Positions 24,593 to 33,504 of a stretch of DNA of 64,000 bases are shown one piece after another. Position numbers and translations under genes: made by a program. This DNA is from Haemophilus influenzae (GTDB lineage Bacteria; Pseudomonadota; Gammaproteobacteria; Enterobacterales; Pasteurellaceae). The stretch spans positions 1 to 64,000 of the forward strand of contig NZ_LN831035.1 in assembly GCF_001457655.1 (NCBI RefSeq), read 5' to 3'. The notes under the pieces are model-generated. The model searched no databases. It was not told where the DNA came from and was given only the letters and a program-made list of their open reading frames with translations. Each line of letters begins with the position of its first letter. Within the stretch, counting starts at the first letter, position 1.

Positions 24593-24846
24593 TTCTGACT
24601 CTCCTGATCGTTAATTTCAAGAGAAATATCCTGAAAAATAATTTTGATAATCCAATAACCAATTACAATAAACAGAATAGGCAAATAAATACAAGAGAGT
24701 TCGAACCAGAGGGGGAAACCAATCGGCCCTTGAGTTTCTTTAGGTAAATAAGCACATAAGCACCAACCTATCACATATAAAATAGATAAGCTCAATGCCC
24801 AACTGGCTTCTTTACCAGCTTGTTGATAACGTTGTTTTAATGTCAT
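24589..24846 (-). CDS. yhdT: YhdT-family (DUF997) small membrane protein
   Basis: 85 residues with two hydrophobic helices (about 18-38 and 51-75) and short charged ends. It is invariably next to panF in gamma-proteobacteria and may assist the transporter, but no function is established. The four-base overlap with panF supports a shared unit. E. coli has the same accC-yhdT-panF order. Confidence 0.88.
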   Translation of the reverse strand: MTLKQRYQQAGKEASWALSLSILYVIGWCLCAYLPKETQGPIGFPLWFELSCIYLPILFIVIGYWIIKIIFQDISLEINDQESQK

Positions 24847-24944
24847 ATTTTTTCCTTAAATTTTTATAAGTGAAAGTATATTTTTTGAATGGTATAAGAG
24901 GCGCATATATCCTACGCTCCTTATACTTATTCATATTACAACTT

Positions 24945-24961
24945 TTTTGAATAATTCAAAA
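24945..24961. promoter_or_regulatory. Perfect palindrome upstream of yhdT-panF
   Basis: TTTTGAAT-A-ATTCAAAA, two perfect eight-base arms around one base, lies about 100 bases before the yhdT start and beyond the accC terminator. It could be an operator. It does not fit the ArgR box, whose TGAAT and ATTCA half-sites are four bases apart. Confidence 0.35.
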
Positions 24962-25010
24962 TGTTTTGCTCGTTTTAGTTTTTATTATCATTAAATAAAT
25001 ATCGGAATAT

Positions 25011-25041
25011 ATAAAAAATGGCTAACCTTTGTTAGCCATTT
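25011..25041 (-). terminator. Rho-independent terminator after accC
   Basis: On the minus strand AAATGGCTAAC pairs with GTTAGCCATTT across a four-base loop and is followed by a T-run. It lies ten bases past the accC stop and separates accBC from yhdT-panF. Confidence 0.88.
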
Positions 25042-25050
25042 AACGTTTAA

Positions 25051-26397
25051 TTATTCATGCATACCTAATTTTTTCTCCAAATAGTGGATGTTTGTTCCAC
25101 CTTTTTGGAAATTCTCATCTTCAAGAATTAATTCATGAAGTGGAATATTGGTTTTAATACCATCAATAATTGTTTCAGATAAAGCATTTTGCATACGACG
25201 GATTGCCACTTCACGTGTATCGCCGTAAGTGATAAGTTTTGCGATCATCGAGTCGTAATGTGGAGGCACAGTATAGCCGCCATAAACGTGAGAATCCCAA
25301 CGAACGCCCAAACCGCCAGGCGAATGTAAGTGATTTACTTTGCCCGGAGATGGTAAGAATGTTTTTGGATCTTCTGCGTTAATGCGGCATTCTATTGCAT
25401 GGCCTTTAACTTTAATGTCCTCTTGTTTAAAGGAAATTGGCAAGCCTGCCGCAATGCGCAATTGCTCTTTCACTAAATCTACACCTGTGATCATTTCTGT
25501 TACTGGGTGTTCTACTTGGATACGGGTATTCATTTCAATAAAGTAGAATTCGCCATTTTCATATAAGAATTCAAAGGTTCCCGCTCCGCGATAGCCGATT
25601 TCTACGCAAGCTTTTGCACAGCGTGAGCCAATATCGCGGCGAACTTCTTCTGTGATACCTGGCGCTGGTGCTTCTTCCACAACTTTTTGGTGACGACGCT
25701 GCATTGAGCAGTCGCGTTCAGCCAAATAAACCGCATTACCGTGAGTATCTGATAACACTTGAATTTCCACGTGACGTGGATTTTCTAAGTATTTTTCCAT
25801 ATAAACCATATCATTGTTGAATGCAGCTTTCGCTTCTGCTTTGGTCATCGCGATAGATTCTTCTAATGCGTCTTCGCTACGAACAACACGCATTCCTCGG
25901 CCACCGCCGCCGCCAGATGCTTTGATGATGATTGGATAACCAATACGTTTGGCGATTTCTTTATTTTTAGCAATATCATTACCTACAGGGCCATCCGAAC
26001 CCGGTACACAAGGCACACCTGCTTTTTTCATTGCTTTAATAGCTGAAACTTTATCGCCCATTAAACGAATAACATCTGCAGTTGGGCCGATGAAAGTGAA
26101 ACCTGAACGTTCAACTTGTTCAGCAAAGTCAGCGTTTTCAGATAAGAAACCGTATCCAGGATGAATTGCATCCGCACCTGTTACTTCGGCGGCAGCAATG
26201 ATAGCTGGAATATTTAAATAACTTTTTGCGGAAGGTGCTGGACCGATACAAACGGTTTCATCAGCGAGTAAAACGTGTTTTAAATCACGATCAGCAGTGG
26301 AGTGAACTGCCACAGTTTTAATACCTAATTCTTTACAAGCACGTAAAATGCGTAGAGCAATTTCACCGCGGTTAGCAATCACAACTTTTTCTAACAT
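25051..26397 (-). CDS. accC: Biotin carboxylase subunit of acetyl-CoA carboxylase
   Basis: Carboxylates the biotin on AccB with ATP and bicarbonate, the first half-reaction of fatty-acid synthesis. The 448 residues show the biotin-carboxylase N domain ([17 protein letters not shown]), the ATP-grasp glycine-rich loop [13 protein letters not shown], and the active-site stretch [15 protein letters not shown]. It is separated from accB by 176 bases that contain a strong hairpin. Confidence 0.98.
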   Translation of the reverse strand: MLEKVVIANRGEIALRILRACKELGIKTVAVHSTADRDLKHVLLADETVCIGPAPSAKSYLNIPAIIAAAEVTGADAIHPGYGFLSENADFAEQVERSGFTFIGPTADVIRLMGDKVSAIKAMKKAGVPCVPGSDGPVGNDIAKNKEIAKRIGYPIIIKASGGGGGRGMRVVRSEDALEESIAMTKAEAKAAFNNDMVYMEKYLENPRHVEIQVLSDTHGNAVYLAERDCSMQRRHQKVVEEAPAPGITEEVRRDIGSRCAKACVEIGYRGAGTFEFLYENGEFYFIEMNTRIQVEHPVTEMITGVDLVKEQLRIAAGLPISFKQEDIKVKGHAIECRINAEDPKTFLPSPGKVNHLHSPGGLGVRWDSHVYGGYTVPPHYDSMIAKLITYGDTREVAIRRMQNALSETIIDGIKTNIPLHELILEDENFQKGGTNIHYLEKKLGMHE

Positions 26398-26537
26398 AAA
26401 AGAGTCCGTTTAGTCAGATAGACGTGAATTTTTATGTAGGCTCTTGAAATATTGTTCTCCCTATAAAATTTGGCGTGAACAGATTTCAATTTATATCGCC
26501 TACGATAAATTCGCTCTAATTGTTTGTATATGAAATA

Positions 26538-26555
26538 GGCGGACTAAAGTCCGCC
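26538..26555. repeat. Perfect hairpin in the accB-accC intergenic region
   Basis: GGCGGACT-AA-AGTCCGCC: an eight-base GC-rich stem with a two-base loop, 18 bases past the accB stop. Neither side has a convincing T-run, so it is more likely an mRNA-stability or partial-attenuation element, or an intergenic dyad repeat, than a terminator. Confidence 0.55.
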
Positions 26556-26573
26556 CGACAAAAATATTGGAAA

Positions 26574-27041
26574 TTATTCAATAACGATTAATGGTTCGTT
26601 AAATTCAACGGCGTTACCGTCGTTGATAAGAATCGCTTTTACAACGCCAGCTTTGTCCGCTTCAATGCGGTTCATCATTTTCATTGCTTCAACGATACAA
26701 AGCGCATCGCCAACTTTCACTGATTGCCCCACTTCAACGAATGCTTTTGCTTCTGGGCTTGGGCTGCGATAGAAGGTTCCCACCATTGGAGAACGTACAA
26801 GATGGCCTGATAATTCATCCGATGCGGCTGGTGCGGATGTCGCAGCTGCTGGAACTTGAGCTGGTGCAGCGGCAGGAGTTGGTGCTACTACTGGTGCTGC
26901 AGCATATTGAACGGCTGCAGGAGCAATTACTGGCGCAGCACGGCTAATACGTACTGTACCCTCTTCTTCTTGCACTTCTAATTCAGTAATGCCCGATTCT
27001 TCTACTAATTCGATTAATTTTTTGATTTTACGAATGTCCAT
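26574..27041 (-). CDS. accB: Biotin carboxyl carrier protein of acetyl-CoA carboxylase
   Basis: Carries biotin between AccC and the AccAD transferase. Of 155 residues, the C-terminal biotinyl domain has EAMKM with the biotinylated Lys121. It also contains the protruding thumb typical of bacterial AccB. A flexible Ala/Pro-rich linker (about 35-75) joins it to the N-terminal segment. Upstream is aroQ, and the gap between them holds an inverted uptake-signal pair. Confidence 0.98.
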   Translation of the reverse strand: MDIRKIKKLIELVEESGITELEVQEEEGTVRISRAAPVIAPAAVQYAAAPVVAPTPAAAPAQVPAAATSAPAASDELSGHLVRSPMVGTFYRSPSPEAKAFVEVGQSVKVGDALCIVEAMKMMNRIEADKAGVVKAILINDGNAVEFNEPLIVIE

Positions 27042-27069
27042 ACGTTCTTCCTAAAAAGATTGAAATTTT

Positions 27070-27099
27070 AACCGCACTTTTAAAGGAAAAAGTGCGGTT
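27070..27099. terminator. Inverted uptake-signal hairpin between aroQ and accB
   Basis: AACCGCACTTTT (27070-27081) and AAAAGTGCGGTT (27088-27099) are perfectly complementary 12-base arms with a six-base loop. Both contain the uptake core. Such pairs often serve as terminators in this genus. Here it would sit between aroQ and accB, leaving accBC to an internal promoter. Confidence 0.65.
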
Positions 27100-27192
27100 A
27101 TGAATAAACTTACTTTTGTGTTGCAAAGATTACCTTAATTTTTTCAAATTTGCGATAAAATTCTGTGAATTTCGCCAAAAATGCTCGATTTT

Positions 27193-27642
27193 CTATTTTT
27201 TAGCAAGGTAATCCATAGCAAATAAAAAGGCAAACTCGTAACCTTTTGCGCCCAAACCGCAAATAACAGCTTCAGCCACATCGCTAAAATAAGAATGATG
27301 ACGAAATGGTTCACGTTTATGCACGTTAGATAAATGAATCTCCACAAAAGGAATTGAAACAGCTAAAAGTGCATCGCGCAATGCTACACTGGTATGGGTG
27401 TAAGCCGCAGGATTAATTAAAATAAAATCGACTTGTTGAAAACTTTCGTGGATCTTATTAATTAATTTTTCTTCACTATTGGCTTGAAAACATTCCACTT
27501 TTACATTGTGTTGAGTGGCTAAAGTTTGTATTTTCGCTTCAATGGATTCAAGAGAAATACTGCCATAATGTTTTGGCTCGCGAGCCCCTAACATATTTAA
27601 GTTCGGGCCATTTAACAGCAAAATTCTGTGTGTTTGCGACAT
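27193..27642 (-). CDS. aroQ: Type II 3-dehydroquinate dehydratase
   Basis: Third step of the shikimate pathway (3-dehydroquinate to 3-dehydroshikimate). The 149 residues are a full type II enzyme. [17 protein letters not shown] contains the catalytic tyrosine loop, and [16 protein letters not shown] and [17 protein letters not shown] complete the active site. As in E. coli it precedes accB. The ribosome-binding site AAAGGAT is well placed. Confidence 0.97.
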   Translation of the reverse strand: MSQTHRILLLNGPNLNMLGAREPKHYGSISLESIEAKIQTLATQHNVKVECFQANSEEKLINKIHESFQQVDFILINPAAYTHTSVALRDALLAVSIPFVEIHLSNVHKREPFRHHSYFSDVAEAVICGLGAKGYEFAFLFAMDYLAKK

Positions 27643-27665
27643 TTTTAATCCTTTTTGTGTGGCGC

Positions 27666-27671
27666 ATTATA
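27666..27671 (-). promoter_or_regulatory. Probable -10 element for aroQ
   Basis: A consensus TATAAT on the minus strand, 24 bases before the aroQ start. No good -35 is visible at 16-18 bases; the weak ACCACC at 18 bases is the best candidate. Confidence 0.4.
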
Positions 27672-27699
27672 CTGGTTTTTTCGATTTTTGGTGGTCGAA

Positions 27700-28689
27700 T
27701 CAGATAATTTTAGTGATAAATTCAGATTCTAAATCCACAATAGGTAAATTAGAACTAGGCCAAGCACGTAGTACCTGATATTCCATCAAATCTAAAGTAT
27801 CTAAGCCTGGAGTTGCATTCGGAGTGTATTGTTGTGCAATTCGCGCGAGCTGAGAGAGCCCTAAACTGCTTTCGATACTTGAACTTATAACCGCTTTTAG
27901 GCCTAACGAATGTGCTTGGTTAATGAGCTCAGCACAACGTTGAATTGAACCAATTAAAGTGGGTTTGATGACGACAGCCGATAAGTGCGGTTCTTTTTCT
28001 AGACAAAAATTAGGCTCTCGCACGGATTCATCCCACGCAATAGCAATGTCGGTTTGAGCTGCAAATTCACGGCTGAGTTCTTGTGTTTTACAAGGTTCTT
28101 CTAAAAATTGAATACGTTTTCTATGTTGCAGTTTGACTTGAGCGGCAAACTGTAACGCTTTTTCTAACGACCAATGGCGGTTTGCATCAAGCCGTAATTG
28201 TAAATCAGGAATGGCTTCTAAAAACATATCGGCAATTAATCCATCGCGATTGGCTTCGTATATGCCCACTTTCATCTTTGCCACCTTTTCGCCTTCCATG
28301 CTCGCAAGTTTGGCGTACAATTCATCTGGATCGCCATAACAAAGTGGTGCTGTATGGTAATTGCCTTCAGCTTGTAAATAACCTTTCATTTCATCCATTG
28401 CGCAACTGATACCAAAAGCAACGGAGGGATAGGTGCCATCTAATGGTACGCGAGGTGCGTCACAGCTTGCATTGCACCATGTTGTTAGCCATTCAATTGC
28501 TTGTTCTTGAGCTTGGTCTAAGGTTTCTTCGCTAAAACCAGGTAGCGGAGCGATTTCTCCCCAACCGTCTCGGCTGCAACTCACTCTTACGATTAAGCCT
28601 TCACGGCGTTTTAAAAAACGATCACGCAGAATAAGTTGGCTATCAACGGGGATGGAATAACGGTAAAGATTAAATGATTTTTCAGCCAT
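27700..28689 (-). CDS. menC: o-Succinylbenzoate synthase
   Basis: Dehydrates SHCHC to o-succinylbenzoate in menaquinone synthesis. The 329 residues start at 28689 (MAEKSFNLYRYSIP). The 18-codon upstream extension runs through an uptake signal and is rejected. Enolase-superfamily catalytic features are visible: KMKVG with the catalytic lysine pair, RLDANRHW, FLEEPC, AWDES, and VIKPTLIG. It follows menB across an inverted uptake-signal pair. Confidence 0.95.
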   Translation of the reverse strand: MAEKSFNLYRYSIPVDSQLILRDRFLKRREGLIVRVSCSRDGWGEIAPLPGFSEETLDQAQEQAIEWLTTWCNASCDAPRVPLDGTYPSVAFGISCAMDEMKGYLQAEGNYHTAPLCYGDPDELYAKLASMEGEKVAKMKVGIYEANRDGLIADMFLEAIPDLQLRLDANRHWSLEKALQFAAQVKLQHRKRIQFLEEPCKTQELSREFAAQTDIAIAWDESVREPNFCLEKEPHLSAVVIKPTLIGSIQRCAELINQAHSLGLKAVISSSIESSLGLSQLARIAQQYTPNATPGLDTLDLMEYQVLRAWPSSNLPIVDLESEFITKII

Positions 28690-28705
28690 GCTTGCTCTCA
28701 ATACA

Positions 28706-28746
28706 AAAGTGCGGTCAAAATTCACGAAGATTTTTAACCGCACTTT
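28706..28746. repeat. Inverted uptake-signal pair between menB and menC
   Basis: AAAGTGCGGT (28706-28715) faces ACCGCACTTT (28737-28746), ten-base perfect arms with a 21-base loop. On the minus strand only a short T-rich tract follows, so at most it would be a partial terminator between menB and menC. Confidence 0.6.
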
Positions 28747-28757
28747 AGAACGATAAA

Positions 28758-29615
28758 TTAAGGGTTACGTCTGAATTTACTGAAGTCTGGGGCGCGTTTT
28801 TCGTTAAACGCATTGCGACCTTCTTGACCCTCTTCAGTCATATAGAACAACATTGTTGCGTTACCCGCTAATTCTTGAAGACCAGCTTGACCATCACAAT
28901 CCGCATTTAATGCTGCTTTCAAACAACGGATTGCGATTGGGCTATTGCGTAACATTTCACGACACCAACGCACGGTTTCTTTTTCAAGATCAGCGTAAGG
29001 CACAACCGTATTGACTAAGCCCATGTCTAATGCTTCTTGTGCATTATATTGACGGCATAAGAACCAAATTTCACGCGCTTTTTTCTGCCCCACTAAACGA
29101 GCCATATAGCTTGCGCCCCAACCGCCATCGAATGAACCGACTTTTGGCCCAGTTTGCCCGAAAATGGCATTTTCAGCAGCAATCGTTAAGTCGCAAAGCA
29201 TATGTAATACATGACCGCCACCAATTGCATAACCAGCCACCATTGCTACAACTGGTTTTGGACAAGAACGAATATCGCGTTGGAAATCTAATACATTTAA
29301 GTGATGTACGCCGCTGTCATCTTTGTAACCACCGTAATTGCCACGCACTTTTTGGTCACCACCAGAACAGAATGCTTTTTCGCCTTCGCCAGTTAATACA
29401 ATGACACCAATGTTTTCATCGAAACGTGCATCGGAAAATGCAGTGATCATTTCTTTCACTGTTTGTGGGCGGAACGCATTACGAACTTCTGGGCGGTTAA
29501 TGGTAATTTTTGCAATGCCATCAGTGGATTTATGATAGCGAATATCGCTATAGCCTTCACTGTGATCGACCCATTCAACAGGCGCATATAACACATCATC
29601 TTTTAGATTTTGCAT
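28758..29615 (-). CDS. menB: 1,4-dihydroxy-2-naphthoyl-CoA synthase
   Basis: Ring closure of o-succinylbenzoyl-CoA in menaquinone synthesis. The 285 residues are a standard crotonase-fold MenB. The oxyanion-hole region [12 protein letters not shown] and [20 protein letters not shown] are characteristic, the latter including the catalytic aspartate loop. AAAGGAATT precedes the ATG. Menaquinone suits the anaerobic respiration of this organism. Confidence 0.97.
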   Translation of the reverse strand: MQNLKDDVLYAPVEWVDHSEGYSDIRYHKSTDGIAKITINRPEVRNAFRPQTVKEMITAFSDARFDENIGVIVLTGEGEKAFCSGGDQKVRGNYGGYKDDSGVHHLNVLDFQRDIRSCPKPVVAMVAGYAIGGGHVLHMLCDLTIAAENAIFGQTGPKVGSFDGGWGASYMARLVGQKKAREIWFLCRQYNAQEALDMGLVNTVVPYADLEKETVRWCREMLRNSPIAIRCLKAALNADCDGQAGLQELAGNATMLFYMTEEGQEGRNAFNEKRAPDFSKFRRNP

Positions 29616-29651
29616 AAGAATTCCTTTTAATTAACGTAAAAAAGTGCGGTC

Positions 29652-29680
29652 ATTATAGCGGAAGTTTTTCAGATCAGGAA
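29652..29680 (-). promoter_or_regulatory. Probable menB promoter
   Basis: On the minus strand TTCCTG (-35, 29675-29680), a 17-base spacer and a consensus TATAAT (-10, 29652-29657). An uptake signal lies directly after the -10. Confidence 0.6.
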
Positions 29681-29760
29681 AACTAAATTCATTTGCTGCT
29701 TTATCTGTTGTGAAGATATTGCTAGAATTTTGTGCATTCTCACTTTTATAAGGATCAAAT

Positions 29761-30327
29761 GTGAAATTAATTGCAACCTTAGGTATGGCAGCATTGCTGT
29801 CTGGCTGTTCAATGTTTGATAGTCAACAATCCGCAATTCCAGCGGAATTTGCTGGGGCTGATTACCAACTTTCCGATCAACATGCAAAACAATGGGCGAT
29901 TGCAAGTAAGCAAGTAGAACAATGCGTTTACCCAAATTTAACTCGAATTTTGCAACAGCATTTTTCAAAAGAAGATAGCTATATTCACTCACAATATGTC
30001 TTTTTCTATCCGTTGGAAAAAATTATTGGCGAACAATATGTGAAGATTATCCAAGCCGATGAAAAATCAATGAATTATGCAAGCTATCAGTTTAAAAAAT
30101 TCCGTACCAAAGTGAGCAATGTTGAACCTTTAACTAAACAGTCTTGTTTGAAGTTGCGTAACGAAGCGCACGATGATTTGGCTGTCGTGAAAGGTCAATA
30201 TAAAAATGGTATGGTGGAAGTGCAAAAAAATGAAGATGGCACACCAAAAAATTCTGATGGCATTGCAACCAATCAAAATAAATTCTTCTTTGATATTATC
30301 AAATGGGGATCGATGTTGTTACTTTAG
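29761..30327 (+). CDS. Predicted lipoprotein, DUF5358-like
   Basis: 188 residues from a GTG start with AAGGA six bases upstream (29750-29754). [16 protein letters not shown] gives a lipobox with Cys16. The mature part has two cysteines ([15 protein letters not shown]) and no recognised catalytic motif. It corresponds by position to HI0967, which I recall as a Pasteurellaceae-restricted family; function unknown. It stands alone between menB (divergent) and rpsT (convergent). Confidence 0.78.
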   Translation: MKLIATLGMAALLSGCSMFDSQQSAIPAEFAGADYQLSDQHAKQWAIASKQVEQCVYPNLTRILQQHFSKEDSYIHSQYVFFYPLEKIIGEQYVKIIQADEKSMNYASYQFKKFRTKVSNVEPLTKQSCLKLRNEAHDDLAVVKGQYKNGMVEVQKNEDGTPKNSDGIATNQNKFFFDIIKWGSMLLL

Positions 30328-30347
30328 TCTAAAATTCGATGCAATAA

Positions 30348-30378
30348 AAAACCGCACTTTAAAGTGCGGTTTTATTTT
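30348..30378. terminator. Bidirectional terminator built from two uptake signals
   Basis: AAAACCGCACTTT (30348-30360) is immediately followed by its exact complement AAAGTGCGGTTTT (30361-30373), then ATTTTT. It separates the convergent lipoprotein gene and rpsT and has A/T tracts on both sides. Confidence 0.82.
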
Positions 30379-30398
30379 TCATTCTTTCTAGCTAAAAA

Positions 30399-30662
30399 TT
30401 ACGCTAATTTTTTGATTTGTGCAGCTAATTTAGATTTGTGGTTTGCTGCTTTATTAGCGTGGATTAAGCCTTTAGAAGCCATACGGTCTACAACTTTTTG
30501 CATTTCAACGAATGCTGATTCAGCTGCTGATTTTTCGCCTGCTGCCACTTGAGCATATACTTTTTTGATATAAGTACGCATCATAGAGCGTTGGCTTGCG
30601 TTGTGTTGGCGACGTTTTTCAGATTGAACCGCGCGTTTTTTTGCTGACTTGATATTAGCCAA
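30399..30662 (-). CDS. rpsT: 30S ribosomal protein S20
   Basis: 16S rRNA-binding small-subunit protein. 87 residues, rich in Lys and Arg, beginning [10 protein letters not shown]. Two in-frame TTG codons occur (30668 and 30662). I choose the second: TAGGAG lies seven bases before it, whereas it is only one or two bases from the first, and the family begins there. E. coli rpsT also uses UUG. This poor start is part of its known autoregulation. Confidence 0.96.
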   Translation of the reverse strand: MANIKSAKKRAVQSEKRRQHNASQRSMMRTYIKKVYAQVAAGEKSAAESAFVEMQKVVDRMASKGLIHANKAANHKSKLAAQIKKLA

Positions 30663-30712
30663 GGTCAAACTCCTAAAATTTCTGTTGATTGATAGACAAA
30701 ATAAAGGGCGTC

Positions 30713-30741
30713 AATATGCCGATTTTTTATACTTTTGTCAA
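30713..30741 (-). promoter_or_regulatory. Probable rpsT promoter
   Basis: On the minus strand a consensus TTGACA (-35, 30736-30741), a 17-base spacer and CATATT (-10, 30713-30718), about 50 bases before the UUG start. Confidence 0.65.
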
Positions 30742-30928
30742 TGGAAAATTTGTGTTGATTTCGGTGAGACACAACCGAAAGTAAGTATCGTTATTTTTAC
30801 AAGCTCTTTCAATATAGGCTCACACAAACGATGTGCGGCGGATTTTATCAGTTTTTTTTCACGGAATATAGCGTAAAAACAAAATTTCTATACAATTAGG
30901 CAAAAATTTTAGGCTTGAGAAGAATATT

Positions 30929-32503
30929 TTGAGTAAACGACTTTTAAAATCTAGCATTGTTGTTAGTTCTATGACTTTATTATCAAGAGTGTTAGGTCTT
31001 GTGCGCGATGTAGTTATCGCTCATCTCATTGGGGCTGGCGCTGCGGCGGATGTTTTTTTATTTGCTAATCGTATCCCAAATTTTCTTCGTCGTTTATTTG
31101 CTGAAGGGGCCTTTTCTCAGGCTTTTGTCCCTGTTCTCGCAGAATATCAACAATCTGGCGATATGAATAAAACCCGTGAATTTATTGGAAAAGTTTCTGG
31201 TACCCTTGGGGGATTGGTGAGTATTGTTACGATCCTTGCGATGGTTGGATCGCCTGTCGTTGCCGCTTTATTTGGGATGGGCTGGTTTACCGATTGGATG
31301 AATGATGGCCCTGATGCACATAAATTTGAACAAGCCTCTCTTCTTCTTAAAATAACTTTTCCTTATTTATGGTTTGTTACTTTTGTGGCATTTTCTGGTT
31401 CTGTGCTTAACACGATTGGAAAATTCGGCGTGATGTCCTTTTCACCCGTGTTATTAAATATAGCGATGATTGCCACCGCACTTTTCCTTGCACCACAAAT
31501 GGATAACCCAGATCTTGCACTGGCTATCGGGATTTTTCTTGGCGGATTATTACAGTTCTTATTCCAAATTCCATTTATGAAACAAGCTGGTTTACTGGTG
31601 AAACCAAAATGGGCTTGGCGGGATGAAGGCGTAACCAAAATTCGTAAATTAATGATCCCTGCGTTATTTGGTGTATCGGTAAGTCAAATTAATCTTTTGC
31701 TGGATACAGTGATTGCGAGCTTCTTAATGACGGGCTCTATTAGCTGGTTGTATTATTCCGACCGCTTACTGGAATTTCCTCTCGGTTTATTTGGCATTGC
31801 GATTTCTACCGTAATTTTACCAACGCTTGCTCGCCACCACGTCAATCGTGAAGGCGATTCAGATAAAAGTGCGGTTGATTTTCGTAATACAATGGATTGG
31901 GGCGTGCGAATGATTTTATTACTTGGCGTTCCTGCTGCCATTGGTATTGCTGTATTGGCTCAGCCAATGTTACTTACGCTCTTTATGCGTGGAAATTTTA
32001 TGCTAAATGATGTTTATGCCGCCTCTTATTCTTTATGGGCGTTTAATGCGGGTTTGCTTAGCTTTATGTTGATTAAAATCCTCGCCAATGGCTATTACGC
32101 TCGCCAAGATACCAAAACCCCAGTAAAAATCGGCATTATTGCCATGGTGAGTAATATGGGCTTTAACCTATTGGCAATTCCTTTCAGTTATGTGGGTTTA
32201 GCTATTGCTTCAGCGATGTCCGCAACTCTTAACGCCTATTTGCTCTATCGCGGCTTAGCCAAAGCGGATGTGTACCATTTTTCACGTAAAAGTGCGGTCT
32301 TTTTTGTCAAAGTTTTATTGGCAGCAATCACAATGGGTGCGGCAGTTTGGTATTACGTGCCTGAAATCAACCAATGGGCGAAAATGGATTTCTTTATGCG
32401 TGTTTATTGGCTTGTTTGGTTGATTGTCTTAGCCGCGATAGTTTATGGCACAACGTTGATTTTATTAGGCGTTCGCAAGCACCATTTGCTGACAAAAAAC
32501 TAA
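30929..32503 (+). CDS. murJ: Lipid II flippase MurJ (MviN)
   Basis: Inner-membrane flippase that moves lipid II for peptidoglycan synthesis. The 524 residues have about 14 membrane helices of the MOP superfamily and the typical N-terminus MTLLSRVLGLVRDVVIAHLIGAG. The likely start is TTG at 30929, giving SKRLLKSSIVVSSM. An ATG 14 codons later would cut the first conserved segment, so I prefer TTG although its ribosome-binding site is weak. Three uptake signals lie in the gene. Confidence 0.94.
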   Translation: MSKRLLKSSIVVSSMTLLSRVLGLVRDVVIAHLIGAGAAADVFLFANRIPNFLRRLFAEGAFSQAFVPVLAEYQQSGDMNKTREFIGKVSGTLGGLVSIVTILAMVGSPVVAALFGMGWFTDWMNDGPDAHKFEQASLLLKITFPYLWFVTFVAFSGSVLNTIGKFGVMSFSPVLLNIAMIATALFLAPQMDNPDLALAIGIFLGGLLQFLFQIPFMKQAGLLVKPKWAWRDEGVTKIRKLMIPALFGVSVSQINLLLDTVIASFLMTGSISWLYYSDRLLEFPLGLFGIAISTVILPTLARHHVNREGDSDKSAVDFRNTMDWGVRMILLLGVPAAIGIAVLAQPMLLTLFMRGNFMLNDVYAASYSLWAFNAGLLSFMLIKILANGYYARQDTKTPVKIGIIAMVSNMGFNLLAIPFSYVGLAIASAMSATLNAYLLYRGLAKADVYHFSRKSAVFFVKVLLAAITMGAAVWYYVPEINQWAKMDFFMRVYWLVWLIVLAAIVYGTTLILLGVRKHHLLTKN

Positions 32504-32517
32504 CTTCTCGCTATAAT
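32489..32517 (+). promoter_or_regulatory. Probable ribF promoter
   Basis: CTGACA (-35, 32489-32494), a 17-base spacer and a consensus TATAAT (-10, 32512-32517). The -35 lies within the last codons of murJ. Confidence 0.6.
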
Positions 32518-32537
32518 GCCGAAATTCTCTTATTTTC

Positions 32538-33476
32538 ATGGATAAGGACATGCAATTAATTCGTGGGCTTCATAATGCAAATCGTGTTTTACAAGGTTGT
32601 GCGCTAACGATCGGCAACTTTGATGGTGTGCATTTAGGGCATCAAGCAGTCCTCCGCCATTTACGCCAAAAAGCTGACGAATTAAATTTACCCATGGCGG
32701 TATTGTTATTTGAATCTCAGCCGCGTGAATATTTTATGGGGGAAAATGCACCTGCGCGTTTAATGCGTTTGCGTGACAAAATTTATTATCTCGAAAAGGC
32801 TAAGGTCGATGTCGTAATTGTGGCGAAATTTGACCGCACTTTTGCTGAACAACCAGCTGATGTTTTTATTGAACAAACGCTTGTTAATCATCTACATGTG
32901 AAATTTTTAAGTATTGGCGATGATTTCAAATTCGGCTCAAAACGCCAAGGTAATTTTGCCATGTTGCAAGCAGCTAGTAAGCGTTTTGGTTTTATTGTTG
33001 AAGATAACCGTAGTTTTTGTCTAGATGCACAGCGAATTAGTAGCACGGCAATTCGCGAAGCGTTAGCGAATGATGACTTACAACTTGCAGAAAATTTACT
33101 CGGTAAACCTTATCGTATTTTCGGGCGTGTGATTCATGGAAATAAATTAGGCAGAACAATAGGATTTCCAACGGCCAATATTCGTTTGCATAGACAAGTA
33201 AATCCAATCAAAGGCGTTTATGCCGTAAAAGTGCGGTTAAAATCGGGGGAGATTTTTAACGGCGTGGCAAACATGGGAAAACGTCCAACTATAAATGGAT
33301 TAATGCAATTATTAGAAGTCCATTTATTTGATTTTTCTCAGAATATTTATGGCCAAATGGTGGAAGTGGAATTCTGCCACAAGATTAGAAACGAGATTAA
33401 ATTCCCGTCTTTTGATGATTTGAAAGTGCAAATTGAGAAAGATGTAGAAACTGCGAAAGCGTTTTTTAACAGTTAA
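32538..33476 (+). CDS. ribF: Bifunctional riboflavin kinase/FAD synthetase
   Basis: Converts riboflavin to FMN and then FAD. Up to 312 residues. The N-terminal adenylyltransferase has TIGNFDGVHLGH and SSTAIREAL; the C-terminal kinase begins near GRVIHGNKLGRTIGFPTANI. The start is uncertain: ATG at 32538 has no ribosome-binding site, while ATG at 32550 (MQLIRGLHN) matches the E. coli N-terminus but has AAGGA only one base away. An uptake signal inside the kinase domain encodes the peptide KVRLK. As in E. coli, ileS follows. Confidence 0.95.
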   Translation: MDKDMQLIRGLHNANRVLQGCALTIGNFDGVHLGHQAVLRHLRQKADELNLPMAVLLFESQPREYFMGENAPARLMRLRDKIYYLEKAKVDVVIVAKFDRTFAEQPADVFIEQTLVNHLHVKFLSIGDDFKFGSKRQGNFAMLQAASKRFGFIVEDNRSFCLDAQRISSTAIREALANDDLQLAENLLGKPYRIFGRVIHGNKLGRTIGFPTANIRLHRQVNPIKGVYAVKVRLKSGEIFNGVANMGKRPTINGLMQLLEVHLFDFSQNIYGQMVEVEFCHKIRNEIKFPSFDDLKVQIEKDVETAKAFFNS

Positions 33477-33504
33477 TTTTAAAATGTAAAAATTGGAAAA
33501 TAAA

